The notes below the pieces were generated by a model. That model was not told the DNA's origin. It did no database searches and saw nothing but the letters and a program-made list of their open reading frames with translations. A program made the position numbers and the translations under genes. Shown piece after piece: positions 1 through 12,489 of a DNA stretch of 64,000 bases. The stretch's first letter is position 1. The number at the start of each line of letters is the position of its first letter. This DNA is from Ceratodon purpureus (Eukaryota > Streptophyta > Bryopsida > Pseudoditrichales > Ditrichaceae), in contig CM026425.1 of NCBI GenBank assembly GCA_014871385.1, forward strand, positions 13,707,668 to 13,771,667, in the 5' to 3' direction.

Positions 1-640
1 AAATTAAATTTAAATTGAAAAAACAAGATGTGTATACACTAGACCAATTTTAATGTTAACATATCCAGCATCAAAGGTTTTAGTAATATTGAAAATTGAA
101 TTGTGTGGTGTGAATTTCTATATGTTTCTAATTCATTAATTTATAAGTTGTTTTGGTATTTAAGGTTAGAAATTCAAAACTATTGTAGGATGTTGGTCTG
201 ATAGAGATCATTAAAACAATAAATTTAGATATAATGTAAAATTCAACATATAGCATGTTACAGTCTACCCTCTATAAATGTTAATCCTCGGGAGTGGATC
301 AAAGTTAACATTTATAGAGGTGTTAATATTTAACAATTATAAAATTAATTTTTTGAACAACATTCAAATCTTAACATTTATAAATATAAGCAATTGTGAA
401 AAGTCCTTGTGAGAGAATACCATTCATAAAATTGCAAATCCAATCAAAACTTTATTCAATTTGAAGTGTAACTGAAATGATTCTAATTGAATTTAAATAT
501 CATGGTTCTTCAATCTAAATAATTGAGTTTCATGAGTTTCATAGATGAAATGGTTTTGATATAATATTAAAGATTTGGATTTGTTGATTGTCTCAATTTA
601 ACAATGTGATAATTGAATTGGTAGTTAGAATTGACAAAAT
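1..640. other. AT-rich spacer, no gene seen
   Basis: Very AT-rich DNA with no long open frame and no recognisable protein motif. A short inverted match is visible near 270-325, where 'ctctataaatgttaa' and 'ttaacatttatagag' face each other about 25 bases apart. It could be the end of a small inverted-repeat element, but no duplication at the borders is clear. Confidence 0.5.
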
Positions 641-1340
641 GATAGCTTATATGAACTGAGGAATTTAATTACATATGCTTCCTGAACATGACGGAATAGG
701 CCCTTAGATTTGATTATATGATAGTCTGGATGTATTGAGAAATCTATTGAGAAATCTTAGTACAGATGCTCTATAAATTTGAAAAAATTGGCTATTGGAT
801 ATGGATTTGATAAAATTGACCCTTGGATTTGACAGAATGGTAGCCCAGATGGATTGAGGAATTTTGCCTCATGAATATGACGGAGTTGACCCTTGGATTT
901 GACAGACTGGTAGTCTAGATGGATCGAGAAATCTAAGTACAAATAATTCTTGGATCTGTCAGAATGGAAGCCCAGATGGATTGAGAATCTAGCGGCACAA
1001 ATGCATCATGAATATGACAAAATCAACCCTTAGATCTGACAAAATGGTAGCCTAGATGGATTGAGGAATCTTAATTCATGAATATGACAGAGTTGACCCT
1101 TGGATCTGACAGAATGGTAGCCAAGCCAAGATGGATTGAAGAATTAAGTACAAATGCTTCATGAATATGATAGAATCAACCCTTGGATCTGATAGAATGG
1201 TAGCCCAGATAGATTGAAGAATCTAAGTACAGATGCTTTATGAAAATGACGGAATCGATCCTTGTACCTGACAACATGGTAGCGTAGATTAATTGATGAA
1301 TCATTATATTGATGCTTCATAAGTTTGATAAATAAGATGG
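640..1340. repeat. degenerate 70-83 bp tandem repeat (minisatellite)
   Basis: The phrase 'cccttggatctgacagaatg' followed by 'gtagcccagatggattgag' recurs with changes at about 702, 821, 891, 950, 1029, 1098, 1181 and 1260, so the unit is about 70-83 bp. Between these phrases most units also carry a 'tgcttcatgaatatgac' segment. Units differ by point changes and small indels, which suggests an old array. No open frame runs through it. Confidence 0.85.
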
Positions 1341-2614
1341 TTCTGATATGATTTCAAAGATTCACAATTATTGGTTCTTTCAGCTCAACAATGTGAAAAC
1401 TTAATTGGCCCTGAGCCTTTACATCCCAAATTGTTTTCAAAGAAAACTCACTTTATCATACCCATATGCAATGAAACAATCTTTCTAAAAAAATAATTGA
1501 TTAAATTTAGAATTTGACCATTTATAATGAATGTTAATTTGAGATTGCACTTGTCCTTAAAAAAACAAGATCTACAGATGATTAAGCGAATCCTAACGTG
1601 TGTATATATGTGTGCCATTGTGAAGCAATATTGCAACGTATATAGAAGCCTTGCACATTCAATCTAGAATGGCAGGAATGATGAATTTTGTAAATTTGTG
1701 GAGTAACTTCGACATGGATGCGGACTTATGAAGCTTCGAAAGACACTTTATAGCCATGGCATATGATTTTTTTTTTAATTACAATATATTTCTAAAGTTT
1801 ATTGTAGTTGTTTCAGAACAACACATAGCGTCAAATTATACAGCCATTTCCGAATCGTAAATCCAAAGTCACGCATGGTCATTAAACTCCAAATTGTACA
1901 TACATCAATGTTACAAAATGAAATAACAAGAATACCACATTATACAAGATGTAGAGCTGTATATACGGTCCAAGTTATAATTTCCTCTTCCGAAGTGTGT
2001 ATTTCCTTCAAATGGTATCTTTTTGGTTTTCTGTCTACTACAAACTGTTTCTTTCAAGCTCCACAACCTCCACAACCTCCACAACGACCACATCAATGTT
2101 GTAGGTACAACTAAATCACTTCTTTTGCAAGCATGAGTGTATTTCTTTTCAAAGTTCAATGGTATTTTCATGTATTTGGAGATCCTACACTTGTCCAAAT
2201 CAAGAATTTTTTTTTGCATTGCATGTATGGTATCCTTGCCCAAATTTGTTCAGTTACATGGAAAGACAAACTCTAAGTGATTGCGAGTAATTACCAAATT
2301 ACACCAGTAGCAACCATTTTTTGATCGCCTAAGATGTAAAGGGCTAAATTGTGAGTGGCATAGCTCACATGAATAAATAAATTAAAGTACTACTATTTTT
2401 TACTTTAATAAATGAGATGAACTAAAGAATCTAAGTATTTATTTTCTCAAATTTTGATGAATGAGATGGATTTAGGAATTCAACTCTTTATACGTCATCA
2501 ATTTTACGTATGAAATGGTTCATAGATGCTTCTTGAAGTCTAAGTTATTTATAATCCTTGAGTTATTCATAACAATGATGTTAGAATGAATCTTAAGTTT
2601 GAGAACACTAATGG
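1341..2614. other. AT-rich spacer, no supported gene
   Basis: No frame here has recognisable motifs. A short CT-rich tract near 2060-2090 ('ccacaacctccacaacctcc') creates a spurious open frame on both strands. I see nothing else to annotate. Confidence 0.4.
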
Positions 2615-2618
2615 TTAA

Positions 2619-3476
2619 TCCCTAAAGGACAATAGTCCTAGAATGGGCTTTTTTGAAACTTGGGCATGTACCTACGGTTGCAATTTGAATCGTGATTTTC
2701 TGAAATTTTAAATGGAGGTGTGCCATTCCGAGAGCTCCGTGTGCATATTTTTATTTTTCAATTCCGACATCGGGATCAAAAGTTATGAAGGTTTAAGTGT
2801 CAAAAGCTGCTCGTTGGGCAGCTGCTGAAATTTTCTAAGCCACTGTCAATGCAGCAAATTCTGCCCAAAACTGCCCAAAACTGCCCAAATCTGCCCAAAT
2901 CTGCCCAAAGACGAAACTTTGAAATTCTACCAAACCTTGAGATTTTGATATTTTTCAAAAATAAAAATTTCTATTTATAGATAAGGCAGTAGAGCATGTT
3001 TCCACTGTTCGGATTTTCAATCCAAGAATTTTTCATATGCTATTTTTATTGTCAAAAAACAGCCTTTGTATGTGAATTTCAGCATACCTCCTAGCAGAAA
3101 ATGATTTTTTTGGAAACCTTTTACAAATTTTTTGAATATGATATTTTTTGGACATATACCTAACTCAATTAGCAACAATAATATGAGAGATTCATTCCAT
3201 ATCTACTTTAAAAAATGGTTTTTTGGGCCTTCAAAACTCTGCTGTCCCCTTTTTTGCAGGGAAAAAAAACTTGTTTTTCTACTTTGAGCGTTGCGATCTT
3301 GCAATCGGTGAGGAATGAGTGTGTGAGATTTGGTGGACATGTAGACATAGAAGTTAGCTACAAGATCTTACAGTTAGATGTACTAAAAAGACCCCAAGTT
3401 TGCAAAATCCACCTTGCTTTGAAGAGGGACTGTTTTGAGGCAGTTTTAATGAAAAATGCCCTCAGAACTTTAGGGG
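2619..3476. mobile_element. TTAA-flanked non-autonomous element, copy 1 (858 bp)
   Basis: The element begins TCCCTAAAGGAC after TTAA (2615-2618) and ends GAACTTTAGGGG before TTAA (3477-3480), giving short terminal inverted repeats and a TTAA duplication. It is clearly the same family as 34047-34896: both share the tract 'ttcaattccgacatcgggat' and the segment around 'ggccttcaaaactctgctgt'. Inside is a short tandem of 'ctgcccaaa' at about 2858-2915. It has no transposase frame; the 100-codon open frame at 3215-3517 overruns the element end and looks accidental. TTAA duplication is the hallmark of the piggyBac superfamily, so a piggyBac-type non-autonomous element is the inference. Confidence 0.8.
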
Positions 3477-3994
3477 TTAAGATGTTTTCAGGAATTTGGG
3501 CATTTATATTGCAATAGTAGCATACCTACATTTGTATCCAAAAATCTTCAATAATTGAGGTCATAATTATATTGAAGAATATGGATAACCTAACATTGAT
3601 AACATTTTTGGATGAAACAGTTTCATTCCTACTTGCTTGTACAAATGATATGTTATGGTTATATTCATAAATATTGGCCAATCCTTTTTGTATCGACCAC
3701 TTATATTGTGTGACTTTGGATCATTTTCTCTCTTTATCATATTAGGGTAAAAGTCTTTATAAACACAATTGGCCAATTCAATGAATATAACAAATTCTGT
3801 GTTTGTACAACTTTTAATTAACTCAATTATTGTAAATAATTGTGAGTATTTTATTTCATGTATTTGGTAACACATGGGAAAAAACTAAACATATGACAAA
3901 TTTGAATATTTAAATATTTCTGTAATCTTTAAAGCTCCATATAACCAAAAATGACATACAACACTGTTTTAGACATCTTTGTTTTGTTGATTAA

Positions 3995-4752
3995 TCCTTA
4001 AAGCATCAACTCAACAAAAATGGTATGAATTAGGGTCTGGTTAGGCTTACCATAAGTCAATTTTCAAAATTCCTCATACTTTAGGAGATATTTGCAGTCA
4101 AAGTTTGAAAACACTATTTGTGCATACTGAAATCTGCCCAGAACTGCAGTATATGCTCAAAATCTGCCCAAAATTATTAGATCACAAAAATTTCAAAAAT
4201 TCACCAAAAATTGAGGTTTTTCTTTTTTTCAAGTTTTGTTTTTTGTACATGTAAGTACAATTTGAAGGCATGATCTCACCGCTTGGATTTTCAATCCAAT
4301 ATTTCTCCATGTGCCCTTTTTACCATCATAGACCCGCCTTTGTATTTGAATTTCAGCGTACCTCCATTTGAAAAATCAAGCATTTCTTTAAGTCTTATAT
4401 GTTGTATGACGGAAATAAGTGCATGGACATATTCCTAACCCACCTAGGAACAATAATTTGAAAAGCCTCACATCCAACTTGCTTTAGAAATTGTTTTTTT
4501 TGCTCACAAATCACTTGAAACCCATTTTACAACAATGGAAAAAAAATGTTTTTTCAACTTAGAACGTTATGATCTCACAAATGGTAAGGAGTTTGAATCT
4601 AAAATTTGGAATGCTTATACACATACAAGTAAGGTACTAGATCCTATGGTTGTTTCCCCCTAAAATACATCAAACTTAGTAACTTACACCTTGTATTGAT
4701 AGAGTCTAGTTTTGAGGGCGTTGGGCAGTTTTGAAGCCTTTCAATTTAGGGG
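3995..4752. mobile_element. TTAA-flanked non-autonomous element, divergent copy (758 bp)
   Basis: TTAA at 3991-3994 is followed by TCCTTAAAGC, and AATTTAGGGG precedes TTAA at 4753-4756. The interior is related to the 858-bp copy: both contain 'ctgccca' motifs, 'ggattttcaatccaa' and 'gaatttcagc(g/a)tacctcc'. Divergence is much higher than between the copies at 2.6 and 34.0 kb, so this is an older member or a subfamily. No coding frame is present. Confidence 0.65.
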
Positions 4753-5109
4753 TTAAATATCTAAACTTTTAATACTTAATTGTGTTGGCAACTTCATCAT
4801 TTATAACTTAGACCATATAAGGGCTCTTGGCTTTCCCAAAGACTTTGGTTACCAGCTGAAATTCAATCTTGAAAGTTAAAATCATCAGCTAAAATGAGAG
4901 TGACAAGTTGAAAACCTGGATTTGTTCACATGAGTAAGCTGAGGCTATTTCTTTTCATGGTCCCAATCCTTTTCTGTTCTTCCACTAATTTGACACAGGA
5001 TTGAGTTTAGGAAATGTTCATGGTTTTGTACACCACAGCAAATGAGTCCCACAACTTCACAGAAAAGCAAGAAATCTACACCATGAGCTGTTGGACAAAG
5101 TTTGTCCGG

Positions 5110-6460
5110 CCAGAAGTCTGCATCAAACCTTACCCCTTTAGTGCAAGAGCAGGTTTTCAAAACATTCATGAATCCAGCCATATGGTCACACAGAGTGTTT
5201 CAGTTTCTGCTCCTGCTGAAATTTCCAAGGGCCAATTTGCAGAGATTTTTGTTGATTTTATTGTACACGCAAGTTCACTCTAGATCATTGCAGGCAGGAG
5301 AGACATTGACAAGCCATTTCCCAGAGGCCATTTGCAGAGATTTTTGTTGATTTTAACATACACGCAAGCTCACTATGGATCATTGAAGGCAAAGAAGACA
5401 TTGACAAGACATGTTCACAAGAGTTTAACTTTATTACCTTGCTATCATCCTTTGCTGACAGGCAGGTGGACGTAAACCAGGTTTCACATGGGCCCTTTCA
5501 GTGCTGATATCAACATCAGCCAAGGTGTTTCCAGTTACTAATCGAGATAAATTTGAGTTTACAGATGGTAGAGAATGAATAATTGAACTAAGAAAAGACA
5601 GCACCAAGACATGACCTATACAAACATGAACCTTGTGACTCCACCGTCATCCTTTTGAAACATTCATGAATCTAGTCATATGGTCACACAGAGGTTTTCA
5701 GTTTCTGTTCCTGCTGAAATTTTGAAAGGACCCATTTGCAGAGATTTTTGTTGATTTTAACGTACACGCAAGCTCACTTGAAAGCAGAAGAGACATTGAC
5801 AAGACATGTTCACAGAAGTTAACTTTATTACCTCACCGTCATCCTTTGCTGACTAACAGGTGGAAGTCACCCAAGTTTCACACAGGCCACTCAGTGCTAA
5901 TCTCAACATCACCCAAGGTGTTCACAATTACCACCAAAGATAAATTTGAACTTACAGATGGTAGACAATGAATCATTGAAGGCCAAAAATACAGCACAGA
6001 GACATGACCTTCACAAACATTAACCATGTCATACCTTACCCCTTCAGTTCAAGAGCAGGTTTTGAAACATTCATGAATCCAGTCATGTGACCACACACAA
6101 AGTTTTTCAGTCTCTGTTCCTGCTGAAATTCCCAGTACCCATTCACAGAGATTTTTGTTGATTTTAACGTACACGCAAGCTCACTTGAAAGCAGAAGAGA
6201 CATTGACAAGACATGTTCACAGAAGTTAACTTTATTGCCTCACCGTCATCTTTGCTGACCAACAGGTGGAAGTTACCCAAGTTTCACATGGGCCATTCAG
6301 TGCTAATCTCAACATCACCCAAGGTGTTCACACTTACTACCAAAGATAATTTTGAATTTACAGATGGTAGACAATGAATCATTGAATGTGGAAAAGACAG
6401 CACCGAGACATGACCTTCACAAACATTAACCTTGTGACTCCACCGTCATTCTTTGCTGAC
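5110..6460. repeat. ~405-bp tandem repeat array with an internal 95-bp duplication
   Basis: The landmark 'cagagatttttgttgatttta' occurs at 5240, 5335, 5739 and 6146, giving spacings of 95, 404 and 407 bases. A second landmark, 'cattcatgaatccag' followed by 'catatggtcacacagag', recurs at about 5165, 5660 and 6068. The array therefore holds roughly three units of about 405 bp, the first expanded by a 95-bp internal duplication. Base composition is more balanced than the AT-rich flanks. Open frames of 80-90 codons inside it are not conserved between units, so I call no gene. Confidence 0.85.
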
Positions 6461-6734
6461 TCAAGCGCAGCACAAACAGAGCAGCTTGTGCAAGGTAACA
6501 GAGTTCGCAGAGATAAGCTACCAAGTACAGCCCCAAGGTCACAAAGAGTGTGCTGGCATTGCGAGCACCACTGCGGTCTAGTTCAGAAAAGAGCTCACAT
6601 CAACTTCAGTTGGCAGATGATGCAAAGGAACCTTCAACAATAACTCAGTGTCGGCTTCACCCTCACCAACTTGTATGCATGTCTGGCCTACTCGGATGGC
6701 CATCTAGGTTGTGTCATTTACAAGTTTCATGATG

Positions 6735-6995
6735 TTGTTTTTTTGGGGGGCAAATGAACGAGATTCATTGCACAAGTTTCATGGTGGAGTCTGGGCCATT
6801 CCTGCCCGGTTGTGTCGTGCAATAATATGGGTTCGTGGGGGTCAATTCAAGTCTGCTGCGGGGATGGAGATGGGGCAGAACCTCAGCGCCTTAGAATGTG
6901 CTCGTCTGAGGTGTATTCCTATCCTCTCTGAGTTCGGTTTACCAGCAGTGTATCATGTGGATTTTCAAGTGGGTGGCCACTGATTGAGTTATGCA
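6735..6995 (-). mobile_element. possible LINE/SINE 3' end (minus orientation)
   Basis: A T-rich run is followed by 'gcaaatgaacgagattcattgca', which resembles the sequence next to the T-runs at 9868, 10238 and 52,545. In those places it looks like the 3' end of a retroelement inserted on the minus strand. The stretch behind it is GC-richer than its surroundings. The far border and a target duplication were not found. Confidence 0.35.
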
Positions 6996-6999
6996 TCCA

Positions 7000-7985
7000 T
7001 TTGTTCTAGGATGAAATGTATTCCTCATCTGCGTGTATTTCGTATGTATTTTCTCCGCTACAATGACCAGCAAATATGGTTACTGATCCTTCTTTTGTAT
7101 TCCTGAATTGCAGCATCTGGCTCCATGTCATCTGTGAGGAAAGTAGTGTTCTGATTATAGGTATTGGTCCTAAATTTCTAATTTTTAAATTTTTTGTGAA
7201 GAGCCAAATTCCACAAACAAGTATTGTGAAGCTAGGTGGAATAATTGAATTGGTAAAAGTTTTGCTAAGAAAATGTATAAGAATATTTTTGAAACTGTGT
7301 GCCTTGTTGAAGCATTACCATAACACTGTAGCAGGTAAGCCACTTGGCAAACAAATATTTATCTATTTGAAAAAAAATAGATTTACCTCTCTAAAACTGA
7401 GTTTCTCAATTGTTGTTAATTAGCAAAACAAAACAGTAAAAATGACCTTAAATGGTGTAGAAAAAACAAAATATTACAAAAACTAATTTATTCTATTTTA
7501 TCTTTTTTTCTTCATACTTTTATAATTTTTACATTGTTATTTTCATTATTACTTTTGGGCAAACTATGGTACTAAGGTAGATTTTAATTAATAAAATTCA
7601 TGAATAAATAAATTTTCAATTGGTTCATAGATTTATCTACTATAGTCTCTTCAAATTCTAAAGTCAAACCTTCTAATAATTGAAGTTCGTTGTATTATCA
7701 AAGAAAATACAAATACAAGTTGAAGAAGTCATCTTAAGTTTGTATGATTACAATTTTTAATTCTAATCAAGTCATTTTGAATTTTTTTGGAAATATGATA
7801 TTGATTTTTATTTTAAATACTAAGCCGTTGATTGAAATAATTTTTATGCACCTCTGTGCTCAATTGTAAGGATTTAGATGTTCTTGCTACAACCATTAAT
7901 TTATTAAAGTACTCTATTCTCTATAATTAAAATGATTGTATATGATGTAATTTATAGATTGAAGCTAGATATGCATTTTGTGTAT
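7000..7985. other. AT-rich spacer, no supported gene
   Basis: An open frame of 115 codons at 7076-7423 has no recognisable motif and lies in AT-rich DNA with poly-A and poly-T runs. I do not call it a gene. Nothing else is seen. Confidence 0.4.
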
Positions 7986-7991
7986 AATTGA

Positions 7992-9330
7992 CCCCTAAAT
8001 GGCCAAAGTCCTAGAATGGGCTTTTTGAAATATCAAGCGGGTTCCTACGATGTCAATTTTGGAAGCGAGTTATTGAAATTCTTTGTAGACGTAGGGAACT
8101 GCAAGAGATTTGCAAGAGTATAGTTTTATTTTTGCACTAGACATTGGGAAAAATATTTATGGTGCCCAAGGCAATTTTTCCTACTTTTCAAGCAGCTCCA
8201 AAAAAAATAAAAAAATCTTATATTGTGTAAGATTTTCATTCTATAAAGAGCCAAATTTTATCATTTTTTTCAATCAAGTTTGAAAAAAAATAAAAATATA
8301 TATTACGTAAAAGATAGAGATTTTGTTTTTTTTCCCTTTTTTATTTATTTTTTTTACTTCAAGAGTAAACATAGACCTTTGTTTGATCGCATGGATTTTT
8401 ATTCTAAAAAAAATGGTTTATCAAAAAAATAGAATGAGTATAAAAAATAACATGAATCCGTGTACCTTATCCCATAAGTGCCCAAGCATGTTTTGGGTCT
8501 CAAAACCTCCAAAAGAGTGATTTTTGACCACCTTGTAGAAACGACAATTTGAACCAAACAATTTTTCTTTTTTTAGACATCTAGGCGTAAGATCTTGTAG
8601 TACACCTTCTTTAAAGTACTGATAAAATTTTCAGCCGTTGGATGTTTATCATATTAGAGATTATAATAATATTCAAAGTTGCAGCAAAACTTTTTTTGGG
8701 CATTGGCTGAATGACATAGTCAAAATGGTGCAAAGGGGGAGTTGAAGATTGTTACCCCATTCCTTTTTTTGGCTCTCATAAAAATTGTTTTCTAGAAGCG
8801 AGTCTGAAAACGTTGGTATAATAAAACATGCATGACGTCACGTATATTTGGTTTTAGAAAAATCTGAACAGTGGTTAGGTGCCTTTATAAGTTTTTGATT
8901 TTTGAGCCAAATTATTTTTGGAAAATTCCAAAATCTCAAATTTTGACGAATTTTGAAAGAAGTTATTGAAAAATTACTGAAAATACTGAAGCTTGTCTTT
9001 GTGATTTTTAGAGGCTGCCCTTGTAAAATTGGTATATTTTTTGACTTGGGTCTCTTTGGAATTTGAGTGGTGGTTTGGTTATGAACACATTTCAAGAATT
9101 TTTTCAAAAAAAAAGCCTAATTTTAAGCTGCCCGTTTTGGACTTGAAACCTAAAATTTCTAGATGAAGGTCTTAAAATTGGAATTTGGCTTTGCAAATTT
9201 TACCACATACACTTTGCAGTACAGAGAGCATCCAGTAAAAATCTTAGGAAAAAATATCAATTTTAACCCCTATATCTAGAGTGACCGAAATAGCAAAAAG
9301 CCATTTCGGCTTTCCTGGGCACTTAGGGGT
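7992..9330. mobile_element. CCCCTAA-ended element, larger member (about 1.34 kb)
   Basis: The left end CCCCTAAATGGCC (after TTGA) and the reverse complement of the right end, CCCCTAAGTGCCC (before TTAT), match well. The flanking tetramers are not perfect TTAA, which may reflect mutation. Its first 40 bases resemble the other TTAA elements ('gtcctagaatgggctttttgaaa'). It has no intact transposase frame. A second pair of ends (9267-9712) overlaps its right part. Confidence 0.5.
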
Positions 9331-9712
9331 TATACAATGTTTTTCACAATGCTACGCGTTTTTGTTAAATCTAAAATTTAATGCTCAAGTAACTAACATC
9401 ATGTACATCATTTTAGTACAAAACCTCTAACATATATAGTGCAAACCATTTACTCAAAGAGAAGTCAAAGTCAATTGATCTTGTTTTGAAAGGATAAAAA
9501 AGAACAATGTTTCCTACTTCAACCTCTATAATCTTCTAATCCATGTGGTCAAATTTATTGATTTTTTTTTTCCATGATATTTTAGAAGTCTTAAGTCATA
9601 TCCTATGGTTAGAGATTCAAAAGCAATTTATTTTTTGGTTTGTTCATTTTTGTTTCTGAAATGATAGTTTTTGGAGTGTTTTTGGTGGGAAATGGTCACG
9701 GCCAATTAGGGG
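9267..9712. mobile_element. TTAA-flanked element overlapping the previous one (446 bp)
   Basis: TTAA (9263-9266) is followed by CCCCTATATC, and CCAATTAGGGG precedes TTAA (9713-9716). Because it overlaps the right end of the 1.34-kb element, one is nested in or has recombined with the other. The pairing of ends is my reading; other pairings such as 7992-9712 are possible. Confidence 0.4.
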
Positions 9713-9867
9713 TTAAAGATTTATACTTGCATACTACCACCATAGATGCTTTGAAGTAATTCATCTCCTATTATTGAAATGATTAGAGTGTTCCATACAA
9801 TTCTATTGTTTAATTGAAGCCAGAACCGCACTTCATGTATAATTGAAGCTTTAGACTATTTTATTTT

Positions 9868-10018
9868 TTTATTTTTTTGACGCGAATGAAAATTCATTGC
9901 AAGGATTAGATTACTAATCCTCTTCGGAAAGAGTCCACGGCTGAATAGCCAACTACCATAAAACTAAAGGACTACTAGTGGGAATACATTCCCAAACTAC
10001 TGAGAGTCCTAATCTACT
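9868..10018 (-). mobile_element. retroelement 3' end inserted in a tandem unit
   Basis: Read on the minus strand, it ends 'CTTGCAATGAATTTTCATTC' followed by an A-rich tail, matching the end of the LINE relic at 52.5 kb, which has 'CTTGCAATGGATTTTTC' and then an A-rich tail. It is short and 5'-truncated, as expected of LINE-type insertion. Target duplication was not resolved. Confidence 0.5.
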
Positions 10019-10237
10019 TCAAAAAATGCAATTGACAGTCCTTCAATTAATTGAATTTTGCGAATTTGCCATTTGTACTTCTTCACAGCCCGAGACAATT
10101 TAGATTAATTTTTATCCACCATAGATTTACTAAAGTACTTCATTCTTTAACATTGAAAAGATTGTAATTGTATTGTTGATAATGTCTGACCACACAATTG
10201 AAGCCAGAACTACACTTTATGCATTACTAAAGATTTA

Positions 10238-10341
10238 TTTATTTATTTAAGCAAATGAACGAAACTTCATTACAAAGGGAAACCAAGAACAAGATAGCCC
10301 ACATCGGACCTGAGTCCTGGGCTGCAAGGGTGGACTTCATC
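10238..10341 (-). mobile_element. short retro-insert with 12-bp target duplication
   Basis: The 12-mer ACTAAAGATTTA lies at 10226-10237 and again at 10342-10353, exactly flanking a 104-bp segment. The insert starts with an ATTT-repeat tail on the plus strand and continues with 'gcaaatgaacgaaacttcattacaa', the same terminal motif seen at 6.7, 9.9 and 52.6 kb. This is the typical structure of a 5'-truncated LINE or SINE copy on the minus strand. Confidence 0.7.
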
Positions 10342-10899
10342 ACTAAAGATTTAGACCTGTCTGTATTGTTGATAATGTGTGACCAGTCAATTGAAGCCAG
10401 AATTGCACTTTATGCACCATTAAATACTTAGAACTGTCTCCACCACCATAGATTTGCCGGAGAACTTTATTCCTTATGATTGAAATGATTGTAACTATAT
10501 TTTCACGAGACTTGATTGGTCAGTTAGAGCTAGAAGTACACTTCATGTACAGTTGAAAATTTAGACATGTCTGCAGCTACCATAGATTGCCGGAGTACTT
10601 TATTCCTTGTGATTGGAATGGTTGTAACTATATTTTTACGGGATTTCATTGGTCAGTACAGTTGAAGATTAAGACTTGTCTGCAACTACCATAGATTGCC
10701 GGAGTATTTTATTCCTTATGATTGGAATGATTGTAACTGTATTTTCATAAGATTTGATTGGTGAATTGAAGCCAGAACTACACTTCATGTACAGTTGAAG
10801 ATTGAGACCTGTTTGCAACTACCATAGATTTGTTGGAGTACTTTATTCCTTTTGTTAAAAATGATTTGAAACTGTATTTTGATGAGATTTTGAGTGTTG

Positions 10900-12480
10900 T
10901 GTTGTTTGTTCTACAGACGATTAGGACAATTAGGAATTTAGACAGATTCCTATGATGCCACTTTTGTGTGTGATTTTCTAAATTTTTTGGAGGATGATAG
11001 GTAATTATAAGAGCTTTATAGATATATGATTTTTTTCCCATTGGATCTTTGGTAAAAAAATTATGCTTTCTTAAGTCATTTTCCCTTGATTCCAGGCACC
11101 TCTAATTCTTTTGTTGTACCTTCATTCTAACAATCAACTAACATAATGACCTTTGACGTTGTAAAAATTAACTTGCTTTATAGTTGAAATTTTATATTCC
11201 ATGAAGAGTCAAAGTTTTCTCACCCTTTTTGGTCAATATCTAAAAAAAATAAAAAATCTTTATCATATAAGAAGAGAGGATTTTGATGATTTTTTCATTT
11301 GATTAATTTTCTACTTCAAGAATAAACAATAATTTATCACTTATTTTATATGATTCAAACAGTTGTATAAATATATAATCTAACTATTATAGTATCACCA
11401 ACATATTTGTGATTTTTTTAGATGTACAATTCAAATTCATATATAATTCAATTCATTGCTATCATATCTAATCAATCCTAAAATTTAAAACTATCCCCAT
11501 ACGATTCAAAATGATTGAAAAGTAGAACACAATAATCCATAAAAATCAGAAATAAAAATTTCCAAAATTATTTCCAATCAAATGATTCCAAAATTCTCTT
11601 TTGAAACAAATAACCCCAATAAAACTAAACCACACCAAATTCCATCCAACTTTCAAAAACACACTCCACAACCCCACTAAATTTACACATATCAACCCAT
11701 CTCATCATCCACTCAAACTCACCATAAACGGTAAAATCACCACCAAAGAGGTAACTCCGTACCCCATGATTTCCCCCTTAGATTAATTTAGGGGTAATCA
11801 AGCCCCCAGTCTGGGTAAAACTGCGCCAGTACCGGCACTCAAAAGGCCCCCTCCCATCGGCACAAGCAACCCTTTATTTTCACCCCACTTCGCACCTCCC
11901 ATCTCCCCAACCCGTCTCATCTTGCCAGGACGTACAGTACCCGCGTCCAGTTAACTCGCATACGCTCCCGCCCTGTAGTCTCCCCCCGCTGACCGTATCC
12001 GATACATCCCTGCCCGTATCCCGGACAGTGCACGTGAAACCATCACTCTGCCCAAGGACCACCAATATCTACATAAGATTTAGACTCTAGACGCAAATGT
12101 ACGTATGTGGATACGGGCACAGTGTCGGTTTTGAGTATGCATCCCTTGAGCACCTAAACCTGTCATACTACCAAAAACAACCTCATCTGCTTCACACATA
12201 GACTTAGGAATGGAAATGTACGCATCATAAACATAATCTTAGGTTTAGGAAAAAGTAACGATATTAAAGTAGATGCCCCAAATCCAGACCCACCCCAGCC
12301 CGTTGGAGAAAAACAGAAGTACATCATAATCCCGTCATGCACTCTTAAACCGACATGTTCTGCGGTATTTATAGATCTTACACAGATAGTCTAGGATAAT
12401 TTGTAGATTTTGAGAGTGACGGCTTTGTATATATCATCTCTCAAGTTGGCGGAGAAGGATTAATAGCACCAACGAGACGC
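10900..12480. other. spacer upstream of the MBD9-like gene
   Basis: AT-rich DNA up to about 11.75 kb changes to more balanced composition, probably the distal promoter of the gene that follows. No open frame has recognisable content. A pyrimidine-rich GC segment lies at 11.8-12.06 kb. Confidence 0.4.
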
Positions 12481-12489
12481 TTCTCAGTA

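Larger units (their letters stand above)
9735..10900. repeat. diverged tandem repeat, 110-130 bp unit, interrupted by retro-inserts
   Basis: The phrase 'accatagatt' followed by 'ccggagtactttattcctt' and 'gaaatgattgtaactatat' recurs at about 9738, 10119, 10445, 10578, 10689 and 10820. The last four are evenly spaced (133, 111 and 131 bp). The earlier gaps are larger because retroelement 3' ends were inserted at 9868-10018 and 10238-10341. The 'cttcatgta.agttgaag' segment is part of the same unit. Confidence 0.8.

Noticed and set aside
640-1340. CRISPR-like array
   Set aside because: Repeats and intervening sequence both diverge gradually and the unit is a continuous minisatellite; this is nuclear plant DNA.
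3215-3517. 100-codon plus-strand frame in and beyond the TTAA element
   Set aside because: The related copy at 34.6 kb does not keep the frame, and the frame runs past the element end.
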